NCBI GenBank assembly: GCA_030052745.1
Contig: JANBVO010000033.1
Location: 248,001-312,000, forward strand
Origin: Pleurostoma richardsiae
Taxonomy: Eukaryota > Ascomycota > Sordariomycetes > Calosphaeriales > Pleurostomataceae
DNA length: 64,000 nucleotides
Direction: 5' to 3'
Shown: piece by piece, positions 1 to 10,468 of the stretch
How positions within the stretch are numbered: position 1 is the stretch's first letter
How the letters are laid out: every line of letters begins with the position of its first letter
Notes under the pieces: generated by a model
The model's input: only the letters and a program-made list of their open reading frames with translations
The model's database searches: none
What the model was told of the DNA's origin: nothing
Made by a program: the position numbers and the translations under genes

Positions 1-41
1 TCTCCAGATCCACACAATTGTACAGTAGAACAAACCCCAAT

Positions 42-704
42 TCACAGCGAGGTATCCCGTGTCTCACCGGGGGTTGTCAGGCAGTCGCTCTTCTCAATCC
101 AGACTATATCATCGCCCTCTTCTTCAACACCGGTGGAGGCTTTGTAAGCATCCAGTCTTGATTCGCATTCCCGCACAACAGCCAAACTCTGCTTGATATC
201 TTCACGGGCAGCTTTCAGTTGGCTGATTTCTTTGGAGACTGTATTCTCTTCGCCCTCTTCTTCAACGGGGATAGAGTTTCTGTAAGCATCCAGTTTTGAT
301 TCGCATTTACGAACAAAAGCCAAATTCCTCTTGATACCGTCACGTGCCGCTTTCAGTTGGCTGATGTCTCTGAGCAGACTCTCCTGAGGTCCCTGGGGAG
401 ATTGCTGGGCATCAATTTGTGTTAATCTTCTCTCGCATGCCCTTCTTGTTAATTGTGTTGCAACAAGTGCTCGCTGTGCTTCCTGATTCGAAGGTGCATT
501 GACCAAGCTAGTGTGATAATTATCAGCCCTTCGCCCTCGGGAAAATTTGTGACGGACGTACAAGTCGGTGAAGACCTGCGCCATGTTGCGCAAGGCCATT
601 GTGACCTTGGCATCGTAGTTGTTTGTTTCGCGCTCTTCGATCGCGTCATTGATACGCTTAAGTAGAGTGCTCGCAGTCGTCGGCTCCGCCATGATCAGTG
701 TCAT
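42..704 (-). CDS. Hypothetical coiled-coil protein with an internal tandem repeat
   Basis: A single open frame of 220 codons. Either the ATG at 704 or the in-frame ATG at 692 (MAEPTT) could be the start. The protein is charged and mostly helical. Residues about 113-153 and 159-199 are two copies of one ~41-residue unit, each with ISQLKAAR, then CES-LDAY, ending in an acidic VEEEG stretch, so the second half arose by internal duplication. There is no signal peptide or membrane segment. I do not recognise the family. The C-terminus is polar and lies close to the window edge. The 165 bases upstream of the start hold no other gene. Confidence 0.6.
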   Translation of the reverse strand: MTLIMAEPTTASTLLKRINDAIEERETNNYDAKVTMALRNMAQVFTDLYVRHKFSRGRRADNYHTSLVNAPSNQEAQRALVATQLTRRACERRLTQIDAQQSPQGPQESLLRDISQLKAARDGIKRNLAFVRKCESKLDAYRNSIPVEEEGEENTVSKEISQLKAAREDIKQSLAVVRECESRLDAYKASTGVEEEGDDIVWIEKSDCLTTPGETRDTSL

Positions 705-869
705 TATGATGCTTCGCCGTGAGACGAGGGGAGGAAGTTGGAAAAATGCAATTTTTGAGGGGTGCGGGGTTGATATCTTCTCGGCAAAGCGGGTTCAGGT
801 GGCCCGTGCTTCAAATTACAATACTGAGGGACAAGTCAGGCTGCTGCTCACGCCATCAACTTGGAGTGA

Positions 870-1540
870 GGAAAGAGATGAGTATTCTATCCGAGAAGTT
901 GAAATGAGGACAATCGCGCATTTTATGTCATGACGCAGGCTGCTAATCACCGTCTTGCGGCCCAAATGTGACCAAGGCGCATGTGGTTTCAGCCTTGGAC
1001 ACGGAGAACCAGATATTTAGGCGCCGACGTCGTTGGGTGCGTCCAGTTCGCACGCCACTTCCCCGCAGCGCGTAACGAGTGGATGAGCCTAATGACCTTT
1101 TCCCACGCGGTAGTGGACGGCTCGTTAGAGCAGCCGCCGACTAAGAAGATTCCATTGACAAGGCAGTATCGCAGCCATTAGAACTATTCCCCGACATTGG
1201 ACGATACTGTGCAGTATATTTACTTTGGCACACAAGTCGACCGGAGGAGTCTAAAGTTCCAACCGCAGGCATGGTTGATCCTCTATAGGCAATATCGCAG
1301 ACAGCCGCCGATGCCCAGCAGTGTGGGGTTATTGACCTTGAGGCGTGCCAATGAATTACGTACCTTAGCGCCGCCAATCACGTCGGCGCCTAAGTGTGTG
1401 GTTCTCCGTATCCGAGGCTGAAACCAAATGCGCCTTGGTCACATTTGGGCCGCAAGACGGTGATTAGCAGCCTGCGTCATGACATAAAATGCGCAATTGC
1501 CCTCATTTCAACTTCTCGGATAGAATACTCATCTCCTGTT
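870..1540. repeat. Element with long inverted arms, transposon-like or MITE-like
   Basis: Left arm about 870-1030 and right arm about 1381-1533 are near-perfect reverse complements of each other over roughly 155 bases. They differ at only a scatter of positions (for example gcgcatgtgg against gcgcatttgg). The arms enclose about 350 bases of non-coding sequence. The spacer has relatives at 2820-3200 and 43060-43250. I see no transposase and no clear target-site duplication. The structure suggests a non-autonomous DNA element, or a small inverted duplication able to form a long hairpin. Confidence 0.8.
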
Positions 1541-1557
1541 ACTCCAATCCTCGCCAC

Positions 1558-2403
1558 ATGAAAATGGACTGTTCGCGCCTCCAAAAAGGGCTTTACATCC
1601 ATTTAACTCGCCCTGGACAGTCTGGAGAATCCCTTGGGGAACTCGTGTCAGCATGTAAAAATGCTCTCGACCGACTCGACTGGACTTCGATGGGCTCACG
1701 GTTGAAAGATGCGATCATCGGGTACAATGATGCCTGCGCAAAGCATTTGCTTCAGGAGGCAGACTTCGAGAGGTTTATGCACTACTCCAGAGCCGTGACT
1801 TACTACGCACTCCTTTGGACGTAAGTTGCTAGTAGGAGATATTGAGGCAACGCTAATATATTCTATAGGCGCGATGAGATCCCCGGGGGAGACTTGTTGA
1901 AGAATGGGAAAGCTTCTTTGAAGACCCTAGAACCGCTGATTGGCCCCGATTTGCAGAAGCAGCAGACCGGTGTTGCTAGTCTACGTGAGCTTTACTCTCA
2001 ACTTGAAGGCTTTTCGAATTCGGCAGCCCGACTGGGTAGCTCGGCAGCACTGATGTGGCAGACTTTTCGTGCTGGGCAGCAGCTCCACCAGAAGCTAGCC
2101 ATCCTTAGGGACGAGGCTTCAGCCATGCTTGCCGTGATGGACGATTTCAAAGCAAAAAGCTCTTCTATGTCAACCCATCTTCCAGCGAATTTGCTAGACA
2201 CGGCTATCGAACAGTCGTGCTCCGCATATGACAGGCTCAACAAAATCATTGGAGAGACCGCGTTGATCGATACATTGCACGACAAAATACCTGACCTAGA
2301 GATGTCGCAGAATGCTGTCTTGGCAGCTACCGGTGCTTTTGAGCAGACACAGGTCGGACCGGGCAAAGAGCAGGAGGAACAGGAATGGGACCTTCTAGCT
2401 TAA
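1558..2403 (+). CDS. Hypothetical helical protein, two exons
   Basis: Exon 1 is 1558-1820 and exon 2 is 1869-2403, joined across a 48-nt intron (gtaagt donor, ctatag acceptor) that keeps frame and gives 265 residues. An in-frame ATG at 1489 also exists, but it lies inside the right arm of the inverted-repeat element, so I prefer the ATG at 1558 (MKMDCS). The protein is rich in Leu, Ala and Lys with several amphipathic helices and an acidic Glu/Gln-rich tail. No motif, signal peptide or membrane helix is visible, and I do not recognise the family. The element directly upstream may have replaced the original promoter. Confidence 0.6.
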
Positions 2404-2819
2404 TGTGGCGCTGTCTGAGCAGCTGAAGAGGCCGCCGCTGGCTGAGGCAGCCGATGGTGTCGGCACGGCTAGCCCGCGGGGTGGGGTAGTTAGTCACGTG
2501 AATTAGGCATCGTTCTGGCCGACGAGACACCAGCTGGCTGGCCCTCATCAGACTTGCCAAGCTACCAGACCTGTCTCCTCTCGATTGTGTATCACCTGTT
2601 CTGGCCGTGTTTCAGTCAGATCAGTATATTATAGCCAAAGTCAGGATAGTCAAGCCCCGGCAGCCTCCAGGCCTCATGTCCGGAATAGGAGACTTGTTTT
2701 CAAATCCCATCTAGACGTTGTGGTGACACCATCAAGTCCGGATCCAAACTTGATAGGACGGCCATAGGTGGTAGTGCGAGTCGAAAAATTAAGGTGAAGA
2801 AAACCACCACATTTCAAAG

Positions 2820-3200
2820 GCCGCTCGAAGATAGTGCGTGGAATGAGTTCCGCTCTGCGGCGCGTAACGAGTGGATGGCGGCTGCCTAGATTCGGCCTCA
2901 TTGTATGAGACCCTCGCATCATCACCAACGACAGCTACATATCCAATCCTTCCTTGCCACGTCCCCCCTTTCCCGGGGCAAGATCATTAGTCCTGCAGGC
3001 CCCCAATTATGCACAGAATTGAGTGAGCTGAATGACTCTTTCCAACGCAGCCGCCGGCCGAGATGATTAATATTCCCTAACGTTGTTGCAAGATAGGCTC
3101 TCAGTTTGGCACGCACGTCTTTGCCCTGCGATAACTCAACTGGAAAACCCTAAAGTTCCAGCGCCGGGTTGATCTGTTCCCCAAGCCAACGGCACCGTTG
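2820..3200. repeat. Diverged relative of the inverted-repeat element spacer
   Basis: This stretch shares short ordered blocks with the spacer at 1049-1285: the gcgtaacgagtggatg block, a tttggcac block, taaagttcca and ggttgatc, in the same order but eroded. It also shares the catcaccaacgac and tccaatccttcc blocks with 43085-43250. No long arms are visible here. It ends just before the start of the next gene at 3244. Only short non-gene frames are present between 2404 and 3243. Confidence 0.5.
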
Positions 3201-3243
3201 TAGCCCTCGAGACAGTATCTCAGTGCAGAGGCTCTGACCGAAG

Positions 3244-4449
3244 ATGTGTGAGCTTGTTGACGAGGCGGAGCATGGCATCTTACAGAGCCCAATATCTCTG
3301 CCGCACTCGCTCCCGAACATCCTGGACGGCATTTCGAATCGATTACGCCTCAACCTGCCAGAGCGGGCTGTTCCGCCTGGGAAACGACGGATAAGATGGA
3401 CTTGTGTGAGCTGAATACTATCCCAGCGATGGACCAACTTGGAGCTAATGTCAAGGCAGTCGTGCGGACTTCGGCTGTATGACGACTTTGACGAACAACT
3501 CGATGGCGGGACGCTAGATGAGCTGGAGAATCGTCTGAACACACGCACTCTGGCAAGTCGGAAACAAAGTGAGAGCACAAACATCGCGTCACAAGCATTG
3601 GTAAGATCTGTCCAGCTCTTCTGGTCACGTCTCCGGGGTCAGACGGATAGCGCTTTGCACACACATGCGACACCCACCACCACAACCAGTGACTCATCAA
3701 GAGAGTCGGAGTCGAAAGAGCTTCTGTATCTTCTTCACTGCAGATCTACCGGCGAATATGGAATCAGATTAGATCAGGACCTGATTCCCGACAATCTGAA
3801 CGACCAAGAACTTTTCAAATTTCTGAGAATTGTCTACTGTCGCGCGAGGCAAGGCGCGAAGTGGTTCACGCTTCGCAACACCATCAGTATCAGCTTGTGC
3901 AAGGTATGCTCGCGACTTGATAAAACGGGGTGTCGACTGATGTCATCCCAGTTTTTCGTCGATCATAGCTACCATGTCTCGCTGTGTAAGCATGAGCAAG
4001 AATGCATGCAGCGGCAGACGAAGGACTGCATCTGTCTTCCGCCTCGAGAGCTGGTCGGCCGAGAATACCAGTGCCGTCCCCCCGATCCAATGCCGCTTCC
4101 ACCTTTCGAGAAGAACTTTCTCATGCACTATTTCCTCAACCCGGATCACGTCTCGCCGGATCAAACATGGGTGTATCAACAGCTGCCGAAGCGAATGAAC
4201 GGGCCACTGCTACCAGAGCACGACGCCTTTCTGCCCGGCTGGGGCATCTACTTTGAAGATGACTGGAATTGGATGACAATCTACTTTTTGATCTTGCTGG
4301 CCATCATCGTCGGCAGCCTGATTTTGGGGGTTTGTTGGAGCATGGTCAAGTTGGACGTCCAGGATGTATTCGGCTTCATCTATTACTGGGTGGTAGTTGT
4401 CACTATGGGGTTGGGCTTTCTGGCTTTGAGAAGTATAGACAAGCTGTGA
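3244..4449 (+). CDS. Ascomycete-specific membrane protein with two C-terminal helices
   Basis: Read as three exons: 3244-3405, 3460-3903 and 3952-4449, giving 367 residues. Intron 1 is 54 nt with a gctaat branch site; splicing restores a WTC-SCG-LYDDF motif typical of this fungal family. Intron 2 is 48 nt, in phase and free of stops, so it could be mistaken for coding sequence. The middle holds a Cys-rich segment. The C-terminal third has the family pattern LMHYF, LPKR, a GWG-Y-F-DDW motif and two hydrophobic helices at about residues 308-330 and 344-361. I know this domain layout from many uncharacterised ascomycete proteins; the function is unknown. An upstream exon inside the repeat cannot be excluded. 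Confidence 0.75.
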
Positions 4450-4797
4450 CCGGCGGCGAAACGTAATGTATGCACGAAATCACGCCCTTTACGCTACATC
4501 TGGCCAACCGTGCCACACATCAGCCCTAGCCGGGACGGCGCGCCATCACGCATGCGCTGATCAGAATCGCGGATGGGATGCAGCAGCGGGCACGATCCGC
4601 TGCTGTCATATTCGTGCTGGTGCACGACACAGGTTAGCACATTTTGTTGCCGGAATATCGCTTTTCTCCTTGGGAACGGGAGCTGGACTCTAGTGATAAG
4701 CCCGATCCGTCTCGGCTTCTTGCGCTGGGCTGTTAACCTCCTGTGAAGGTACGGCCGGAGGCGGAGAGGATACCGATGGCATCGACGATGAGCACCA

Positions 4798-5622
4798 TCA
4801 ATCGACCGGACTCGACCTGTCCTGCGCGAAATTCAGCAGGTGGCACTGACCGTAGATATTATACATGCAATCGACATATTCAACAGTCCAACTCTTTCCT
4901 CTGAGATCGTCTATGTCGTTGGATTGCAGCTCATTTGCAACCTGCGAATACTCCTGCGAATACTCCTGCGAATACTCCTGCGGAGTTGTGAGATGAGACG
5001 GACGGGAGAGGATGGAATCATCGGTACACTGGTAAGGGTCGAGAACGATCTGGACTCTGCGAAGCCCCGTGAGCATGTCCAAAAAGTCTGGTATGTGCTC
5101 TCCAGTATCCCACTCGACCTCCTCAATGAGAACGTTTTGGATCTGATCGAGCTGGCCGCCATAGTATACCGCCAACTTATCCAGCTCCCCCGGAATGCTC
5201 GTGGCGTCCTCGCTGAGCCACAGGACATCCGACTGAGGGTTGAAGTAAAACGCAAGGCAATCCAGCTTCGAGTGTTGCATGCACAGGAACTTCTCCAGTG
5301 TGTGGGCGCGAGACTCGCGGCAGACGCGGAGTGCAACCGGATATGGGCACTTCTCGAAAGGTTCGTCCTCATCCAGATCCCTGTAGGTGATGGTGGGGGC
5401 ATTTCGCATCCACGTCGGCAATGAGCATGTCAGGCGCAGGGAGAGGAATTCGGGAAGGTCGTCGGCCGAGCTCGTCGAGGTGTCATCCGAGTCGGCCGCT
5501 CCAGCAGCCTTACCATTGACGACCTCAATGACTCGAGGCTCCGGCCATGTCTCTTCCCATATCATCCAGCGTATCTCAAGTGGCAGCTGCCGGAAGTGAG
5601 GGAAGCTTCCGAGCTTGGCCAT
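4798..5622 (-). CDS. 2EXR domain protein
   Basis: Single-exon protein of 274 residues. The N-terminus reads FPHFRQLPLEIRWMIWEETWPEPRV in pattern (F-x-LP-EIR-IW), the hallmark of the fungal 2EXR domain, and a conserved LRVCRESR motif follows near residue 100. The domain is F-box-like in sequence, but its role is unknown. Near residue 220 the chain carries three direct copies of EYSQ, encoded by a 12-bp tandem repeat around 4945-4982, which is probably polymorphic between strains. The ATG at 5622 gives the start expected for the family. Its 5' flank (5623-5800) holds nothing else I can support. Confidence 0.85.
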   Translation of the reverse strand: MAKLGSFPHFRQLPLEIRWMIWEETWPEPRVIEVVNGKAAGAADSDDTSTSSADDLPEFLSLRLTCSLPTWMRNAPTITYRDLDEDEPFEKCPYPVALRVCRESRAHTLEKFLCMQHSKLDCLAFYFNPQSDVLWLSEDATSIPGELDKLAVYYGGQLDQIQNVLIEEVEWDTGEHIPDFLDMLTGLRRVQIVLDPYQCTDDSILSRPSHLTTPQEYSQEYSQEYSQVANELQSNDIDDLRGKSWTVEYVDCMYNIYGQCHLLNFAQDRSSPVD

Positions 5623-7302
5623 TGCAGAATCGGCCAGCTGAGCTGACGAACTTCCAGAGCGAAATGGAGGTTCGAGACTACGGAGCGGGCTACAGTATAA
5701 GACTCACGGATTTCATCCCAAAAGGAAGCGTCTCTCGAGCAAGAAACGGCTGAGCGAGACTGGATCTTCCATGCTCAAGAACCGAGGCATCAGGCTTCTG
5801 ATAACAGAATGAATAGGGCTCGGTGTGGGACTACCACGAGCCACTGTTGGCCTTCGCGACCAAGCTGGCAAGAAGTGGCCATTCACCATTCGCGAGAGAG
5901 ATGCAGAGCAAGAGCGAGCTACCCAGTGAAGCCATCCTACTTTTTCTCTTCAAATTCACTGCCTGAGGCTCGGCCACCGACTAATACGACAGATGGATGG
6001 GAACGCTAAGAGCTATGACGGCGAGCGGCCGGCCGGCCGTACGGCACTGACTGGAGGCAGATCATAGGGAGCGGCGGGATGCTGTACTGTACTGTACGTA
6101 ACCAGTGGGGCATACTCCAACTGTTTCAAGGTAACTGCCACGGTGCTCTTTTGGCAGCGGAATCGGTGCTGTAATGCGATGCCGAGAGTTGCTGTCACGC
6201 CGATGGGCACCTGTTCGAACTCTCGGGAGGACACATGGAGCTGGCACAGTGCGGTTTCGCTCAGGATGGTACCTGCCCTACTAATACTAGGACCTTCTAA
6301 TACGGCTTCTTCTGGTACCTTCCAAATACAAATGGGCAGTTTTAGTACTTTCAGATTACTGCAGAGTACTTGGCCTGTACTCGAAAAAAGGTGGAAGCCA
6401 ACTATGGCTGCTGCAGAACAAAGGGATGAGACAGAAGGAGGGCAGCAGTCTCCGATTCTGGCGCCTAACAGCATCCGGCAGGTTACACAGTGTCACTGTA
6501 ATGTAGATTCGAACACGCTGCAGCCATTATTCGCTGCGATGGATGTAACTGGCTCCCACCTCCGCAAGACGGGATGTACATCCCCGCGACAGTACATCAG
6601 ACGGCAACGCCCGCACTGTACTTCAGATTGTACGCCACTTTCGGCGCTCACACAGTGGCCCGTGGTCGACACAGCTGCTTGTGGTTTACGGGAGACCTCA
6701 ATGAGCCTGCTCTGACCAGCCTCCCGAAGAGTCGACGACGGAGACGGGGCATCTGTTCCGGGAAAAGGATGATCTGCGCGGGCCGCAAATCATCTGGATT
6801 CGACAAAGGATGAACGTTCTTGGAACCCCCCACAGAGGAATCGAGGATGACCATCAAGGAAACACTGATCAGGCTAAGGAAGAGATCGGCGGGATTCATA
6901 GACGTAGATAAACTAGGGACTCCTGCGAGTCTTCTTGACCTCCGGCCCAGCGATGATCATAGATCCACCATCTCCGTACAGCGAGGTCGACAGTGTCCAT
7001 CTTGCATACCGGATCAGAACGGACCCCGTAATGTCGCGCTCTGCAGCGGATCCCAGGCAAGCGACCCAGGTATACATCCTGTGACGCAATCTTATTCGGA
7101 AGACGACGAGATGGACCTGGAAGACCTGCATCTCGCTCGACTGCCAATGGCGCAGAGGGCTGGTGGCGGCTATGTACGGAAATGTGGCATTTCTTTCAGT
7201 TGCTAATGGGACGACAATGCCGCCCACGATTTCATTGTGCTACTCGAAGAGGATCATGTGAAGGCACAGGTCTGGTGGTTCTCTCGAGGAGTCCTACGCA
7301 GT
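5623..7302. other. Gene-poor stretch with short unsupported frames
   Basis: No gene is supported between the 2EXR gene and the pseudogene at 7303. The region contains tactgta-type short direct repeats near 6076-6095 and the dispersed repeat described at 6390-6580. A frame at 6820-7206 is open, but it is competed for by open frames on both strands and matches no family I know. Confidence 0.5.
6390..6580. repeat. Dispersed repeat fragment shared with 31010-31200
   Basis: The blocks ctatggctgctgcagaac and gcagccattattcgctgcg recur, in the same order and at similar spacing, at 31010-31200 with a few substitutions. The intervening sequence is only weakly alike. It looks like two old copies of one non-coding repeat. 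Confidence 0.5.
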
Positions 7303-7905
7303 CTATGGCCATTTTTGCCGACCCATAATGATTGACTTGGTCACCTCCGTATTTAACCAGGCCGACACGCGCCAGGTCTCGCCTTCCCACTCGACAGGGA
7401 ATATCAGCTTAAGCTTCTGATCCGCATTCACAGGATATTCTCGAAGCGTTTTTGTGAGCAGAATGCCGAGACGGACATGAGCCACAGGCCCGTCGAAGGA
7501 AGTGAAGTAGCAGGGTGGAGGCCACCGTAACCAGGACCGACTCAGAGACTGGTCCTCGGGACGCAGAGTCTGGTCAAGAACCCATCTCACCAGCTCGGTT
7601 GGCAGGAACAGTTGTGGACGGCATGCGAATATACAGTGTAGGACATCGTTCTTCAATTTCGAGAAGCACGCCGGGTCGTTCCTGACAAGCTGCTTGGGAT
7701 TAGCCAGGTTCGAGATATATATGAGCGTGTCAACTGACATTCCAGTCTCCCTGTAAGGCAGCGGAGCAATCACCGAAGAACTGCTCTATCGCGGCTGAAG
7801 TCCCGTTCCTCTGCCCAAGCTTTTCCAACTGAAAGGTAGTCGGCTTCCCAGAGCACCTTTTCCGACCCACAATGATGACGCTTCCGAGGGTCAGCTAGGC
7901 TCCTC
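7303..7905 (-). pseudogene. Frameshifted copy of an unrecognised family (paralogue at 41430)
   Basis: Reading the minus strand, the part before about 7745 runs in one frame (GRKRCSGKPTT, then EQFFGDCSAALQGDWNVS and a stop). The rest continues in another frame (DTLIYISNLANPKQL, then LPTELVRWVLDQTLRPED). Joined, the two parts align with the gene at 41430-41813 (HFLEDCSIVFRDDWRVG, then LGPEVVRWIFRETVFPE). I therefore read a one-base frameshift near 7745. A ttacag acceptor-like site lies at the break, but any intron there would be only about 23 nt, too short to be credible. The family and function are unknown to me. Its 3' end has no partner in the other copy. Confidence 0.55.
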
Positions 7906-7921
7906 ACCGTGGAGATCATCC

Positions 7922-8640
7922 TTACCGTTCCGTCTCGAGCTCGGGCTTGTCGTCTTCGTCGTTGATCACATATCTGTGGTCGGAGACCCGTATCGGAAGG
8001 CGCTTCTCGGTCAATACCTCGAACCCGTGTCTGGCCATGTAGTGCGCCAATGTCCCGCCGCCAGGAACAAGGTGACCACGTCCGGTAGGGTTCCCGCCAA
8101 ATGTCACCGTCAATTCATGTTCCGCCTGGAGCTCTGACGGTTGGGCCACGGACGACAGCTCGTGCAGCTCAAGAAATCCACCAAGCCTCAGAGCTCTGTG
8201 GGCGAAGCAGAACTGACCATCTAGATCGACAATGTCTGGACAGATGTCAATGCCTACAACCAGGTCCTGAGACGCCTGAGGTACGTCCCAGTCGACCGCC
8301 AGATCGGTGGCCGAAAATTGACAGTTACCGGGCACGCTATCAGGAGAAACGGTATGTCTTGCCGAAACATTTGTCACCGGGAACCTCTTCGCAACATCCC
8401 TGTGCAGACGTCAGTCACATGTGGCTGTTGTGAACTGGCCAACTCACGCAGCCCATGATGTATTGCCAGCCCATATCTGTAGAATCGCAATCCCGGGCCC
8501 GTTGTCGGCCGTCGAGCCTGACCCGCCGATCGGAGCCAGCCATGGCTTGCCATCGCACATCTCCGCGAAGATCTCGTTCCTGGCGTGTGTGCTCAGTATC
8601 GGTCGTCGGGGGAACATACATAGCATCCTCCATCATCCTC
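7922..8640 (-). pseudogene. Degenerate SAM-dependent methyltransferase (UMTA/LaeA-like)
   Basis: Pieces on the minus strand follow the order of fungal UMTA-type methyltransferases: YVPPTTDTEHTRQERDL, then in another frame IFAEMCDGKPWLAPI. A degenerate motif I follows, then after an in-phase 48-nt intron (8400-8447) DVAKRFP, SVPGNCQF, a DWDVP motif and ALRLGGFLELHEL. The glycine-rich SAM-binding loop, normally LDIGTGTG, reads LQIWAGNT, losing the acidic and most glycine residues. With a frameshift near 8580 as well, I call it a pseudogene. Such enzymes often act in secondary-metabolite regulation or biosynthesis; nothing nearby suggests a cluster. Confidence 0.65.
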
Positions 8641-9608
8641 CCTGTCCCGCCAAGCGCATTGCTTTTGGGGGCCAGCGGTACCTCTGGGAAAGTCGCGATT
8701 GCCACGCACAAGCTAAAGTCGCCCGCCTCTCTGTGGCCGGCCGGGCTTTTGTGCCGCTGTGTCTCGTCCGGGGAGATCGCTGCTGACGAAGGAAACTACG
8801 AAGACAAGGACACCGTGGGCTTCCGCGCAGATTCTTATGTTGCAGGAGGCAGTGCCGGCCCGTGATGGAGGGCAGAGCCTGACCAATCTCCTGCCCTTGA
8901 GCGGAGAGGCCGCCCTGTGACTCACTGCCAGCCACCTACATACGGACTCCGCACGCCAACGGCTGGTGGTGTCCCTCCACCGCACTCAAACCCGGTATGT
9001 TGTGCCACGTCTCACCATTGGCGCGGCCTGGCAGGTCTTCTGACAGCGCAGTCATCTGTGTTGGAGCTGGGTATGTGGGTGGGACGGATCCACAGAAGCG
9101 GCACCGTGGCCCGAGCTGTGGCAGCACGGTGTCCAGTGCAGACGCGCAACACTGACACGAAGACTCGCCATAGCGGCCGGGTGCGCTCTCGATCGGGAGT
9201 GCCCCTGGGTACCAAGGCGGGACTTGACACTAGGTACCGCGCCCGGCCGCCGGGAGGTGGGCGTTGCAGCTACCTCGAAAACAAGAGACAGAATCTCGTC
9301 ACAGCACTGGCGTCCATGCTAGACGACGTGCTCGTGTTCGGCCTGTCCATGAGTGATGATGGGGCGGCCGTGGTCTGCGCTCGGGCTCCGGGTCGAAAGA
9401 CGGCGACGGGCAGCATCTGTCAATACGATCCTCGTGCTGTTGCCACCGTTGTCCTTCTCGGCGGCCGGATTGACTGGTGCGGGAGGGCTACAGACTGACA
9501 GGCATTATACATGAGTGGGTGAGGATTAGGGGGCGCCATATGTTCGATGAAAGACCATTATGAAAACCCAAACATAAGATACTGGCAATTTCAATCCGCG
9601 GAAGCTGT
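8641..9608. other. GC-rich stretch without a supported gene
   Basis: Several overlapping open frames exist on both strands, as expected from high GC content. None shows a family motif, convincing splice sites or consistent composition. Confidence 0.5.
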
Positions 9609-10000
9609 TCAGAAGATCCTCCCTATGCCCAGAATCTCCCGTGCGGAGTGGTATTCCATACATGCCTTGGCATTGTTAAGGTCCTGTAGTAGTGGCTCTA
9701 GATTGACCTTGGGATAATCGCCAAATGTTGTCATATCTTTGCCTTCATAGCACATGTACGTCACCATGCTTGAGCTCGTAACTTACGCCATATTCTTTTA
9801 AAAAAAAAGTCATAACCCGGCTTTTGGAATCCCGCAAACTTTTGTAATATGTGTTGCATTAACAAGTTGTTCGGATGGCCGGTATGCGTACTGTACCACC
9901 GGAAGTGCCAGCCGGGAAACGTGCGGACGGAAATGAAATTCGAAAGCGGCATAGTCGTCACGCTGGTGGCAGCCATGGTCCGAGTTTGGTCTTCAGACAT
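9609..10000 (-). CDS. Small two-exon hypothetical gene
   Basis: Exon 1 runs from the ATG at 10000 down to 9787 and exon 2 from 9736 to the stop at 9609. The 50-nt intron (gtaagt donor) keeps frame and gives 113 residues. The junction joins FFFKRIW to HMTTFGDYPKVNLEPLLQD, a smooth charged, helical continuation, and the acceptor follows gcaaag. Exon 1 contains a run of nine T on the coding strand (TTT TTT TTT), a possible slippage site. No known domain is visible. There is no clear signal peptide. The coherent second exon ending in GIGRIF is the main argument that this is a real gene. Confidence 0.5.
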
Positions 10001-10468
10001 AGTGACAGTGAGCTCTGGATTGTAACTATCTCTTGCGGGACCCCACTGTGGCTATAGCGAGAAGCGGTCGCTGTGATTTGTGACTCACTGAAGACTCAGT
10101 CAGCTTGGCAACGTCAATATCTGAGGCAACCTTTCTCGTCAGGTACGCTGGCAAGTAAGGCGGTGGAAGCGCGACGGAATCGCCAACCCAATCGATTATG
10201 CCTACGCTAGAGCTGCATTGGGACGACACAGCACTGTGCCCACAGGTGTGGCACTTTCCAGCCGATCAACACAGGCCGAAAGAGGGAGGTCCTGCACATG
10301 TTATGGCGACTGGACACTTTCTCTTTTCTGCCTTCGAAACAGCCTAGCTCTGTTGACCAGACGTTGGCCAGAGATGCTTTGTTGTCTACCCTGGTCAGTC
10401 TGCGCAGTCTGCGTGGCAGACCGACCCCTGCGTCGCTAGACGAAGCGCTCTAACCAGTCAGCGAGTTC

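Noticed and set aside
6820-7206. Plus-strand frame of 128 codons
   Set aside because: Frames on the other strand and in another plus frame are equally open, and none matches a family; I left it unassigned.
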